Positions 1-5,036 are shown, counted from the first letter of the stretch. The stretch: DNA of 5,036 bases from Candidatus Aminicenantes bacterium RBG_13_64_14 (GCA_001773855.1 MEXZ01000045.1:1-5036), one strand, 5' to 3'. Translations and numbers: made by a program. The notes: generated from the letters alone by a model not told the origin.

Positions 1-74
1 ACAATACCAATTTCCGAAATTCTTCGGTCTTCCATCAATCGGTGACAAAATTCGGAAATTGGTACTGTGTCCCC
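1..74. repeat. Long inverted repeat, REP-like palindromic element (left edge cut)
   Basis: The arm at 1-21 pairs with the arm at 48-68: 19 of 21 positions are complementary, around a 26-base centre. The conserved core is ACCAATTTCCGAA against TTCGGAAATTGGT. Bases 69-74 (GTCCCC) continue the outer part of the right arm; their partner would be GGGGAC just left of position 1, so the element probably extends off the window. Read on the minus strand, the edge is GGGGACACAGTACCAATTTC. From memory, this resembles the palindromic repeats found near REP-associated (RAYT, IS200-like) transposases in many genomes. No transposase is visible here. The stop codon of the MFS gene at 85-87 lies only 11 bases beyond the palindrome. 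There is no GC-rich stem followed by a T run, so it is not a classic intrinsic terminator, although the RNA hairpin could protect the 3' end of the MFS transcript. Confidence 0.75.
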
Positions 75-84
75 GAATTCGCAA

Positions 85-1284
85 TTAACGGCGGCCGCAG
101 GCCATCTTGGCCGAGGCGGGCAAGCGGCGCAGACGAAGCATGGCCCAGACCCCAAGCACGGGTCCGATGGCCAGCGGGACGAACGCCCAGCGCCATGTTA
201 CAAGGCGCTCGAGCGCCGGGACGAGGCGGATGGTCACGAGCGTCAGCAGGAAACCCAGGCTGGTCTGAAGCGTCAGGGCCGTTCCCGTCCTCTCGGCCGG
301 GCAAAGTTCACTGACGCCAGCCGAAAACTGGGCCGAATCGGCGACCACGGCGAAGCCCCAGACGAGGCAGAGGGCGGAGAGAAGCCAGGGATTCCCGCCG
401 AAGAAAAAGCCCGCGAGAAGACAACACGATCCACTCAAAGCCATCGCCGCCGAAGTGACCACGGTCCTGCCGAAGCGGTCGGCCAGCCTCCCGGCGGCAA
501 GGCTCCCCGCGCTCCCGGCCGCGATGAACCCGAAGCCGGCCAGCCCGGCCCATTTTTCGTCGAAACCTGAGCCGCGGAAGCTCGCGACAAGAAAGACCGG
601 GACCCAGGTCCAGGCAGCGTAGAGTTCCCACATGTGGCCGAAATAGCCCAGGTTGGCCATGGCGATCTCCTTATTCCGCCACATCCCGGCGGCGTACCTC
701 CAGTCGAATTTCGGGGCGGCCGTCCGCTGGGGCCCTTCGCGTATGAAGAGGCCGGCCAAAAGGCTTCCGGCAACGGCTAACGCCCCGCTCATGAAGAGGA
801 CGGGCCTCCAAGCGCCGGCCCCGCCGAGGACCTTAAGCAGGTGCGGGGCCGCCGAGCCCAGGGTCAAAGCGCCGACGAGAAGCCCGACTCCGAAACCGCG
901 GTCCTCCCGCGTCCACGTGGCCATGATCTTCATCCCGACCGGGTAGACGCCGGCAAGGAAAACGCCGGTCAGGAAACGGAGCACGAGGGCCGCAGGCAGG
1001 CCGCCTCCGACTGCCGGGATGAACAGCGTCGCCCCTCCGGCCAGCAGGGAAGACATGGCGAACAGCCATCGCCCCGGGATCCTGTCGGCCAGGTTGAGCA
1101 GAGCCGAGGCGAGCGCGCCAACGACGAAGCCCAACTGGACGGACATCGTCAGCCAGGCCTGGCCGGCCCCCGTCAGCTTCCAGGCCGCGGCGAGTGCGGG
1201 TACGACCGCCGACGCCGAGAACCAGACCGACATCGCCAACAATTCCGTCAGGGATATGAGATACAAGGCCTGCCGCTTGGTCAT
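85..1284 (-). CDS. MFS transporter, 12 transmembrane helices, substrate unknown
   Basis: The predicted product is a 399-residue inner-membrane secondary carrier of the major facilitator superfamily. It is almost wholly hydrophobic, with short charged loops and a longer hydrophilic central loop at about residues 182-207 (REGPQRTAAPKFDWRY...), the usual divider between the two six-helix halves. The N-terminal half has an ADRIPGR loop near residues 66-72. The C-terminal half has a clear MFS motif A, GRLADRFGR, at 265-273. Other recognisable stretches are YPVGMKIMATWTREDRG (114-130) and GHMWELYAAWTWVPVF (216-231), which I associate with a common but uncharacterised MFS group. The start at 1284 is chosen because AGGTGG lies 4 bases upstream. 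A possible ATG 23 codons earlier (1353) has no ribosome binding site and adds an arginine-rich, atypical N-terminus. The C-terminus (LRRLP...CGRR) looks natural and complete. No linked enzyme or regulator points to a substrate. Full length and intact. Confidence 0.85.
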   Translation of the reverse strand: MTKRQALYLISLTELLAMSVWFSASAVVPALAAAWKLTGAGQAWLTMSVQLGFVVGALASALLNLADRIPGRWLFAMSSLLAGGATLFIPAVGGGLPAALVLRFLTGVFLAGVYPVGMKIMATWTREDRGFGVGLLVGALTLGSAAPHLLKVLGGAGAWRPVLFMSGALAVAGSLLAGLFIREGPQRTAAPKFDWRYAAGMWRNKEIAMANLGYFGHMWELYAAWTWVPVFLVASFRGSGFDEKWAGLAGFGFIAAGSAGSLAAGRLADRFGRTVVTSAAMALSGSCCLLAGFFFGGNPWLLSALCLVWGFAVVADSAQFSAGVSELCPAERTGTALTLQTSLGFLLTLVTIRLVPALERLVTWRWAFVPLAIGPVLGVWAMLRLRRLPASAKMACGRR

Positions 1285-1360
1285 CCGTCCACCTGTCCGG
1301 GTTATTCTCCGCCAGATCGGCCATGGATTCAAGGGCCCGTAGCGGGACGACATGTGCTAG

Positions 1361-1619
1361 CGTGGAGAGGATTTACAAATGGGCAGGGTGGCCATGATGA
1401 CAAGCGAGGGGAACTGGCTGGCCGGGAAGAAACTTCTCGCAAGCCTGGGCTTCAAGGCCATCGATACGGCTCTCCCTTCGTTTACCCTCATGGTCAAGAA
1501 GCTCAGGCCGGGCCCCCTCGCCCTACGGGGTTTTCAATATCATCTATAACGGGAAACTCCTGGGCCATCACTACATGCTCGAAGAGGATCTTTTCGAGGC
1601 TCTCGGACGGAAACCCTGA
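1361..1619 (+). pseudogene. Remnant of GNAT N-acetyltransferase with YoaP-like C-terminal domain
   Basis: Two pieces of one ancestral protein sit side by side in different frames. Piece one runs in the frame of the ATG at 1379 (phase open from just after a TAG at 1358-1360) and reads VAMMTSEGNWLAGKKLLASL, then GFKAIDTALPSFTLMVKKL, ending near 1513. This matches the end of an acetyltransferase domain: beta strand, then the helix after the acetyl-CoA site. Piece two reads APSPYGVFNIIYNGKLLGHH, then YMLEEDLFEALGRKP, and stops at TGA 1617-1619. It matches the extreme C-terminus of YoaP-like domains. The N-terminal GNAT core is missing, about 60-70 internal codons seem to be missing at roughly 1508-1517 (GGCCGGGCCCC), and the frame has shifted across the join. 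The first frame hits TAA at 1547-1549. The family match is from memory of related proteins; the shift and the stops are seen directly. Surely non-functional. Confidence 0.72.
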
Positions 1620-1654
1620 CGGTGTCCGGCTGGCCAAGGGCAGGACCTGCGGCC

Positions 1655-1683
1655 TTGACCATCCGTCTGCCCTATGTTATCAA
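1655..1683 (+). promoter_or_regulatory. Possible sigma-70 promoter for the hsdR fragment
   Basis: TTGACC at 1655-1660 (5 of 6 to consensus), a 17-base spacer, and TATCAA at 1678-1683 (4 of 6). The predicted start is near 1690, giving a leader of about 23 bases before the ATG at 1713. The -10 match is moderate, so this is only a candidate. It would be the ancestral promoter of the restriction subunit gene, in the short gap after the acetyltransferase relic. Confidence 0.3.
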
Positions 1684-1712
1684 ACACCTGAGGCAAGAGA
1701 CTCCAAGGGACC

Positions 1713-2042
1713 ATGCTGACCGAATCCGATACTCGGGCAAAGCTCATCGATCCCGCCATTCACAGGCGCGGCTGGACGGAAGATCTCATCCGCCGGGAAG
1801 AAACCGCCGGTGCCATAGAAATCGGGGACAGCGGCCCGCGCCGCCGGTCCCGAGGCCGCATCGACTACGTCCTCAGGGTCAAGGCCACCCTGGATAGCCA
1901 GCCCGTAGCCGTCGCCCTCATCGAAGCCAAGGCCGAGCATCTGCCCCCAACTCATGGGATCGAACAGGCTAATCTCTATGCCGCCTGTAAGCGGCTTAAC
2001 GTCCTGACCCGCCCCCGATCAATGTACCAGCCCTTGACATAA
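1713..2042 (+). pseudogene. hsdR: Truncated type I restriction enzyme R subunit (HsdR), N-terminal nuclease domain only
   Basis: This is a 109-codon open frame, of which about the first 97 codons look like the N-terminus of a type I restriction endonuclease motor subunit. HsdR normally cuts DNA at a distance after ATP-driven translocation and is roughly 800-1100 residues long. The RecB-like nuclease core is visible: D51 in GRIDYVL, E71-A-K73 in ALIEAKAE, and Q85xxxY89 in EQANLYAACKRLNV, the QxxxY motif typical of HsdR. E29 is a candidate for the earlier acidic residue. After V97 the expected continuation (an FVFSTNG-type strand and then the helicase domains) is replaced by 12 unrelated codons, ending in TAA. 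The last codons TTG ACA form the -35 box of the next operon. AAGGGA lies 2 bases before the ATG, a tight ribosome site. No hsdM or hsdS is in the window. I call it a 3'-deleted relic; a stand-alone small nuclease-fold protein is less likely. Confidence 0.78.
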
Positions 2043-2061
2043 TAATCAGAAATCTGATAAT
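2034..2061 (+). promoter_or_regulatory. Near-consensus sigma-70 promoter of the toxin-antitoxin operon
   Basis: TTGACA at 2034-2039 (6 of 6), a 16-base spacer, and GATAAT at 2056-2061 (5 of 6). Transcription should start near 2068, with a leader of about 26 bases and a strong ribosome site GGGAGAG at 2082-2088, 5 bases before the antitoxin ATG. The -35 box lies inside the final codons of the truncated hsdR frame, so the promoter sits directly at the hsdR deletion point. Confidence 0.7.
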
Positions 2062-2066
2062 CTGAA
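2042..2066. promoter_or_regulatory. Palindromic operator overlapping the toxin-antitoxin promoter
   Basis: ATAATCAGA (2042-2050) and TCTGATAAT (2053-2061) form an inverted repeat with 8 of 9 complementary positions around a 2-base centre. The right arm also belongs to a tandem direct repeat, AATCTGAT (2051-2058) followed by AATCTGAA (2059-2066). The palindrome fills the spacer and the -10 box. AbrB/MazE-type antitoxins commonly repress their own operon by binding such symmetric A/T-rich sites, so autoregulation by the downstream antitoxin is the natural reading. The binding itself is inferred. Confidence 0.55.
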
Positions 2067-2093
2067 TACAGAATTTACGACGGGAGAGCCGCC

Positions 2094-2381
2094 ATGGACA
2101 ATGCCAAGCCATATAAATCTCAGATAAGAGAACGCGGGCAATTGACCATCCCAAAGAAAGTGCGGGAAAAGGGAACCCTATATGACGGAGAAAACGTTTC
2201 CATCATCCCCATCGGCGACTCCATTCTGGTCACTCCGCGAAAACTCGAACTCGATGAAGCGCGCCTACAGATGGGCAGGATCATGAAGGCCTCGGGGGCA
2301 ACGCTCGAGGAGCTGATCGAAGGCCTCGAGGACGAGAGGCGTGCCCTCTTAGAAGAGACCTATGGCGAAAAGAAGTCTTAG
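2094..2381 (+). CDS. AbrB/MazE-family antitoxin, DNA-binding (VapB-like)
   Basis: A 95-residue protein with an N-terminal swapped-hairpin AbrB/SpoVT fold at about residues 8-50. The family signature is clear in RERGQLTIPKKVREKG (12-27), followed by GENVSIIPIGDSILVTPRK. Such domains dimerise and bind palindromic DNA. The C-terminal half (about 53-92) is charged and helical (EEL, EGLEDERRALLEETYGEKK) and is where these antitoxins normally wrap and block their toxin. The gene starts at ATG 2094 after GGGAGAG and overlaps the PIN gene by 20 bases, the classic antitoxin-first, coupled arrangement. It is probably autoregulated through the palindrome at 2042-2061. Base composition is clearly poorer in G+C (43% in 2101-2160) than in acsA, which suggests acquisition from elsewhere. 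Function is well supported by family and position; the partner is inferred from adjacency. Confidence 0.88.
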   Translation: MDNAKPYKSQIRERGQLTIPKKVREKGTLYDGENVSIIPIGDSILVTPRKLELDEARLQMGRIMKASGATLEELIEGLEDERRALLEETYGEKKS

Positions 2382-2832
2382 GATCTTCCTTGATTCGAAC
2401 GTGATCCTATCCGGCTTGGTATCATGGAGGGGAACGCCGCGCCTGATCCTCGACATTCTGAGCCTGGATCTCCCGGCCCTGACGGGCTTGACGGGACGCT
2501 ACAATCTCATCGAGATCGAGCGGAATATCGGGAAGAAAATGCCCGAGGCACTCCCGGCCTACCGCCGATTTCTGCCCAAACTGAAGCTCGAGGTCATTTC
2601 CGTACCTGCCCCTGAGGAGTTGGCCCCTTTTAGGGGCGCCGTGGGGGACAAGGATTTGCCTGTCCTAGTTACGGTCGTCAACGGGCAGGCCGATTATTTC
2701 GTGACGGGCGATAAAAATCTGATTGCTCAGATCGGCCAAAAGGATGGCTTTCCCTTTAAGACGGTCAGTCCGGCTGATCTTCTAGATAAGATGTTGCTTG
2801 GAATCCTGAGAGGAAACAGCATCCCTCTTTGA
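2362..2832 (+). CDS. PIN-domain ribonuclease toxin (putative TA toxin, PIN family, VapC-like)
   Basis: A 156-residue cytoplasmic PIN-domain protein of the COG1569 'putative toxin-antitoxin system toxin component' type. PIN toxins are Mg-dependent ribonucleases that cut tRNA, rRNA or mRNA when the antitoxin is degraded. The acidic active-site set is visible: D11 in IFLDSNVILSGL, E51 or E53 in NLIEIERN, D98 in GDKDLPVL, and D117 in the hallmark ADYFVTGDKNLI (110-121). The motif order and the length (usual range 130-160) fit an intact, active enzyme. The start at 2362 lies within the end of the antitoxin gene, with AGAAGAGA just upstream, so translation is probably coupled to the antitoxin. The stop codon TGA at 2830-2832 is part of the -35 box of the next promoter. 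The RNA target cannot be read from the sequence. Confidence 0.88.
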   Translation: MAKRSLRIFLDSNVILSGLVSWRGTPRLILDILSLDLPALTGLTGRYNLIEIERNIGKKMPEALPAYRRFLPKLKLEVISVPAPEELAPFRGAVGDKDLPVLVTVVNGQADYFVTGDKNLIAQIGQKDGFPFKTVSPADLLDKMLLGILRGNSIPL

Positions 2833-2856
2833 CATTCCACGCCGCTTATCTATAAT
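2829..2856 (+). promoter_or_regulatory. Perfect-consensus sigma-70 promoter of acpS-acsA
   Basis: TTGACA at 2829-2834 (6 of 6), a 16-base spacer, and TATAAT at 2851-2856 (6 of 6). The -35 box overlaps the stop codon of the PIN toxin gene. The expected start is near 2860-2863, giving a leader of about 92-95 bases before the TTG start of acpS. Nothing resembling a terminator separates the toxin gene from this promoter, so read-through from the toxin-antitoxin operon is also possible. Confidence 0.75.
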
Positions 2857-2859
2857 AAT

Positions 2860-2877
2860 GGTCCGTCTTTACGGGCC
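2860..2877 (+). promoter_or_regulatory. Hairpin at the 5' end of the acpS leader
   Basis: GGTCCGT (2860-2866) can pair with ACGGGCC (2871-2877), giving 7 pairs including one G-U, closed by a CTTT loop. It lies just after the -10 box, so depending on the exact start some of the 5' strand may not be transcribed. There is no T run after it, so it is not an intrinsic terminator; a 5' stabilising hairpin is the likelier role. The rest of the gap (2878-2931) is GC-rich with a possible weak CGGCC/GGCCG stem and no recognised riboswitch. Confidence 0.35.
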
Positions 2878-2931
2878 GACGGCGAACGCGGCCGCCTCCA
2901 GGCCGGCCAAGCATCGCGGGTCCCGTCATCC

Positions 2932-2958
2932 ATGGACGAAAGGCACATAAGTCGTTGA
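2932..2958 (+). promoter_or_regulatory. Possible 8-codon leader ORF overlapping the acpS start
   Basis: ATG at 2932 opens a short frame, MDERHISR, that ends at TGA 2956-2958. That stop shares two bases with the TTG start of acpS (2955-2957), so the sequence TTGA contains both signals. Such overlap is a common arrangement for translational coupling, here by re-initiation. There is no good ribosome site before this ATG, so it may equally be chance. Confidence 0.2.
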
Positions 2959-3338
2959 TTTTCGGCGCGGGAACGGACATCATCGAGGTCCAGAGGGTCG
3001 AGGAGAAGCTCGTCCGCACGGAGAGCCTCAAGACCAAGCTCTTCACCCCGACCGAGATCGCCTACTGCGAATCCAAACATCGCCCGGCCATGCATTTCGC
3101 CGCCCGGTTCGCGGCCAAGGAGGCCTTCCTCAAGGCCATGGGCACGGGCTGGAGCGGCGGCCACAAGTTCTCCGAGATCGAGGTCGTCAACAACGCCCTG
3201 GGCAAGCCCGAGCTTTTCGTCCACGGCAAGGTCAAGGAATTCTGCGACGCCCACGGCGTTTCGGCCATGGAGGTCTCGCTCACCCATATCAAGGATCTGG
3301 CCTCGGCCGTCGTCGTCCTTGAAATGAAATCGCCATAA
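2955..3338 (+). CDS. acpS: Holo-[acyl-carrier-protein] synthase
   Basis: AcpS moves the 4'-phosphopantetheine arm of CoA onto a serine of acyl carrier protein, making it active for fatty acid synthesis in the cytoplasm. The 127-residue length is normal for the family. The N-terminal signature MIFGAGTDIIEVQRV carries the Mg-binding D8. The second signature ARFAAKEAFLKAMGTG (50-65) carries E56 and the adjacent lysine, and SGGHKFSEIEV (67-77) follows as usual. The C-terminal half ends in VSLTHIKDLASAVVVLE, the typical last strands (family: SLSHt...A.A.V...). The start is set at TTG 2955 because family members begin M-I-[FLY]-G immediately before this motif and no in-frame ATG lies close upstream. 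GAAAGG at 2938-2943 is a weak, distant ribosome site. It is followed 23 bases later by acsA, very probably in one operon. Confidence 0.93.
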   Translation: MIFGAGTDIIEVQRVEEKLVRTESLKTKLFTPTEIAYCESKHRPAMHFAARFAAKEAFLKAMGTGWSGGHKFSEIEVVNNALGKPELFVHGKVKEFCDAHGVSAMEVSLTHIKDLASAVVVLEMKSP

Positions 3339-3361
3339 CCCTGAACGGAGAGAAATCGCTC

Positions 3362-5036
3362 ATGTCGAACATCGGCTCCTACGACGAACGCGTCAAGAAT
3401 TTCTCCTGGACGATCGCCGAGAAGGAACTCGGCTACAAGCCGGGCAACGTCGTCAACATCGGCTGGTACTGCACGGACCGGATCTGCGCACAGGGGAAGG
3501 GCTCGAAGGTCGCCCTCTACTGGGAAGGCCATACCGGCGTCGAAAAGACCTACACCTACAACGACATCCGCCTGGCGACGAACACCATCGGCGCCTTCCT
3601 CCGCGGCCTCGGCCTGAAGGACGGCGAGCGCGTCTGCCTGTTCATGGACAAGATCCCCGAGCTCTACCTCGGTTTCCTCGGCATCTTGAAGATCGGGGCC
3701 ATCGCCCAGCCGCTCTTCTCGGCTTTCGGCGACGAGTCGCTCTTCGTCCGCCTCTCCAACGCCGAGACCTCGGCCGTCATCACCCAGAAGAAACACGCCC
3801 CCAAGGTCCGCAAGATCCTCGAGAAACTGCCCCACATCCGTCACATCATCATCGTCGACCACGACGGCATCGCCCCGCTCAAGGACCGCGATGTCGCCTT
3901 CTCGCTCGAGAATGCCGTTCCTGTCGAGCACCTCGACATCCACCCGACAACAGCCGAGTCGCCTTCGGTCCTCCACTACACTTCCGGCACGACCGGGATG
4001 CCCAAGGGCGTCAAGCACGTCCACTACTCCCTCATCTCGCAGTACCTGACGGCCAAGTGGGCCCTCGACCTCCGCGAAAACGACATCTACTGGTGCACGG
4101 CCGACCCCGGCTGGGTCACGGGCACTTCGTACGGGATCATCGCGCCATTCGCCATCGGCGTCACCCAGTGCGTCCTCGACGCCGGGTTTTCCGCCGAAGC
4201 GTGGTACAAGTGGATCGAAAAGCACCGAGTGACGATGTGGTACTCGGCGCCGACGGCCATCCGTTCCCTGATGAAAGCCGGCGACGAGATCGTCAAGAAA
4301 TTCGACCTGTCCTCCCTCCGCCATCTGGCGAGCGTGGGCGAGCCCCTCAACTCCGAGGCGGTCGTCTGGTCGGAGAAGGTCTTCGGTCGGCCCTTCTACG
4401 ATACCTACTGGCAGACGGAGACCGGCTCGATCGTCATCGGCAACTATCCGGGCATGGAGGTCCGGCCGGGCTCGATGGGCAAGCCCTTCCCGGGCATAAC
4501 CGGGACCGTCCTAGATCCGGTCAAGAACGAACCCTACTCGACGTACAGCAAGATCGGGCTCGTCGCCCTCAAGTTTGACTGGCCCTCGCGCATGCGCACG
4601 TACTGGAACAACGAAGAGGCCTTCCAGAAGAAGTTCCGCAACGGCTGGTACATCACCGGCGACCGCTCCAAGATCGACAAGGACGGCTACTTCTGGTTCG
4701 CCGGCCGGGACGACGACATCATCAATACGGCCGGCCACCTGGTCAGCCCCTTCGAGGTCGAATCGGCCCTGCTCGAACACCCGGCCGTGGCCGAGTCGGC
4801 CGTCGTCAGCAAGCCCGACCCGATCAACCTCGAGGTCGTCAAGGCCTTCGTCACGCTCAAGCCCGGCTTCATGGCCAGCAAGGACCTCGACCTCGAGATC
4901 ATGAACTTTATCCGCAAGAAGCTCTCGCCCCTGGCCATGCCCCAGGAGATCGAATTCGTCCCGTCGCTCCCCAAAACGCGGAGCGGCAAGATCATGCGCC
5001 GCATCCTCCACGCCAAGGAGTGGGGCGAGGAGATCG
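3362..5036 (+). CDS. acsA: Acetyl-CoA synthetase, AMP-forming, Bacillus AcsA type (3' end cut by window)
   Basis: Converts acetate, ATP and CoA to acetyl-CoA, AMP and pyrophosphate. 558 codons are visible without a stop; the Bacillus enzyme has 572, so only about ten to twenty codons should be missing at the right edge. ANL-family motifs appear in order: P-loop TSGTTGMPKG (207-216), CTADPGWVTGTSYGI, WYSAPTAIRSLMKAGDE, SVGEPLN, YWQTETG (349-355), ITGDRSKIDKDGYFWF with D434, the hinge-region GRDDDIIN (448-455), and PKTRSGKIMRR with the catalytic and normally acetylation-controlled K543. W350 sits where acetate-specific enzymes have the Trp that shortens the acyl pocket, so acetate (perhaps propionate) is the likely substrate. 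After GRDDD the motif reads TAGHLV, with L460 where most members have Arg. The ribosome site GGAGAG (3347-3352) is 9 bases before the ATG. It follows acpS by 23 bases with no terminator, so the two are probably cotranscribed. Confidence 0.92.
   Translation, partial: MSNIGSYDERVKNFSWTIAEKELGYKPGNVVNIGWYCTDRICAQGKGSKVALYWEGHTGVEKTYTYNDIRLATNTIGAFLRGLGLKDGERVCLFMDKIPELYLGFLGILKIGAIAQPLFSAFGDESLFVRLSNAETSAVITQKKHAPKVRKILEKLPHIRHIIIVDHDGIAPLKDRDVAFSLENAVPVEHLDIHPTTAESPSVLHYTSGTTGMPKGVKHVHYSLISQYLTAKWALDLRENDIYWCTADPGWVTGTSYGIIAPFAIGVTQCVLDAGFSAEAWYKWIEKHRVTMWYSAPTAIRSLMKAGDEIVKKFDLSSLRHLASVGEPLNSEAVVWSEKVFGRPFYDTYWQTETGSIVIGNYPGMEVRPGSMGKPFPGITGTVLDPVKNEPYSTYSKIGLVALKFDWPSRMRTYWNNEEAFQKKFRNGWYITGDRSKIDKDGYFWFAGRDDDIINTAGHLVSPFEVESALLEHPAVAESAVVSKPDPINLEVVKAFVTLKPGFMASKDLDLEIMNFIRKKLSPLAMPQEIEFVPSLPKTRSGKIMRRILHAKEWGEEI

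Noticed and set aside
1..68. Intrinsic terminator for the MFS gene
   Set aside because: The stem is A/T-rich, the loop is 26 bases and no T run follows on the minus strand within the window.
67..570. Plus-strand open frame of 167 codons antisense to the MFS C-terminus
   Set aside because: Low-complexity hydrophilic product from the opposite strand of a membrane protein gene; no ribosome site or homology that I can see.
1285..1353. N-terminal extension of the MFS protein to an ATG at 1353
   Set aside because: No ribosome binding site before that ATG, and the added 23 residues are arginine-rich and unlike MFS N-termini; the internal ATG at 1284 has AGGTGG upstream.
841..1719. Plus-strand open frame of about 292 codons across the MFS gene and the acetyltransferase relic
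   Set aside because: It is antisense to the MFS gene, its composition is rich in R, G, P, E and Q with no domain, and it runs out of frame through the recognisable relic pieces.
2860..2877. Terminator after the PIN toxin gene
   Set aside because: The stem is short and is followed by GACGGCG rather than a T run; its position just after a consensus -10 box fits a transcript 5' end better.
3062..4324. Long minus-strand open frame (about 420 codons) opposite acpS and acsA
   Set aside because: It lies antisense to two confidently identified genes. Its product is dominated by D, V, G, E and R runs typical of a reversed GC-rich codon frame, and it matches no family I recognise.
1..5036. CRISPR array, tRNA, rRNA or known riboswitch
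   Set aside because: No regularly spaced repeats, no tRNA-like arm set with T-loop signature and no recognised riboswitch core were found on either strand by reading.

Overview
The window reads as chromosomal DNA from a GC-rich bacterium. A hand count gives 65% G+C in 4081-4140 inside acsA, but only 43% in 2101-2160 inside the antitoxin gene. Protein style (a Bacillus-AcsA-type acetyl-CoA synthetase, a COG1569-type PIN toxin, a generic 12-helix MFS carrier) and the repeat at the left edge would suit an uncultivated lineage such as Candidatus Aminicenantes or a deltaproteobacterium-like group. This is a guess from memory of related proteins, not a demonstrated assignment.

Layout. Positions 1-74 hold a long, almost perfect inverted repeat, probably one side of a REP-like or small mobile palindromic element whose outer edge lies off the window. 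It abuts the stop codon of a minus-strand MFS transporter gene (85-1284). Positions about 1361-2042 form a gene graveyard on the plus strand. The first relic is a GNAT acetyltransferase with a YoaP-type C-terminus that has lost its N-terminus, its middle and its reading frame. The second is the first ~97 codons of a type I restriction HsdR subunit, with all nuclease-core motifs still present but the helicase motor gone. Exactly at the hsdR break begins an AbrB/PIN toxin-antitoxin operon (2094-2832) with a near-consensus promoter overlaid by a palindromic operator.

From 2829 on the sequence returns to housekeeping genes. A perfect-consensus promoter (TTGACA, 16 bases, TATAAT) overlaps the toxin stop codon and should drive acpS (2955-3338, TTG start) and acsA (3362 to beyond 5036). 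AcpS charges acyl carrier protein with phosphopantetheine from CoA, and AcsA makes acetyl-CoA from acetate. The pair therefore supplies holo-ACP and acetyl units for fatty acid or polyketide synthesis.

I see no wholly new system. The points most worth a second look are the truncated nuclease domain joined to the toxin-antitoxin promoter, the operator architecture, the acpS leader (strong promoter, 5' hairpin, 8-codon ORF overlapping a TTG start) and the Arg-to-Leu change in a core motif of AcsA.
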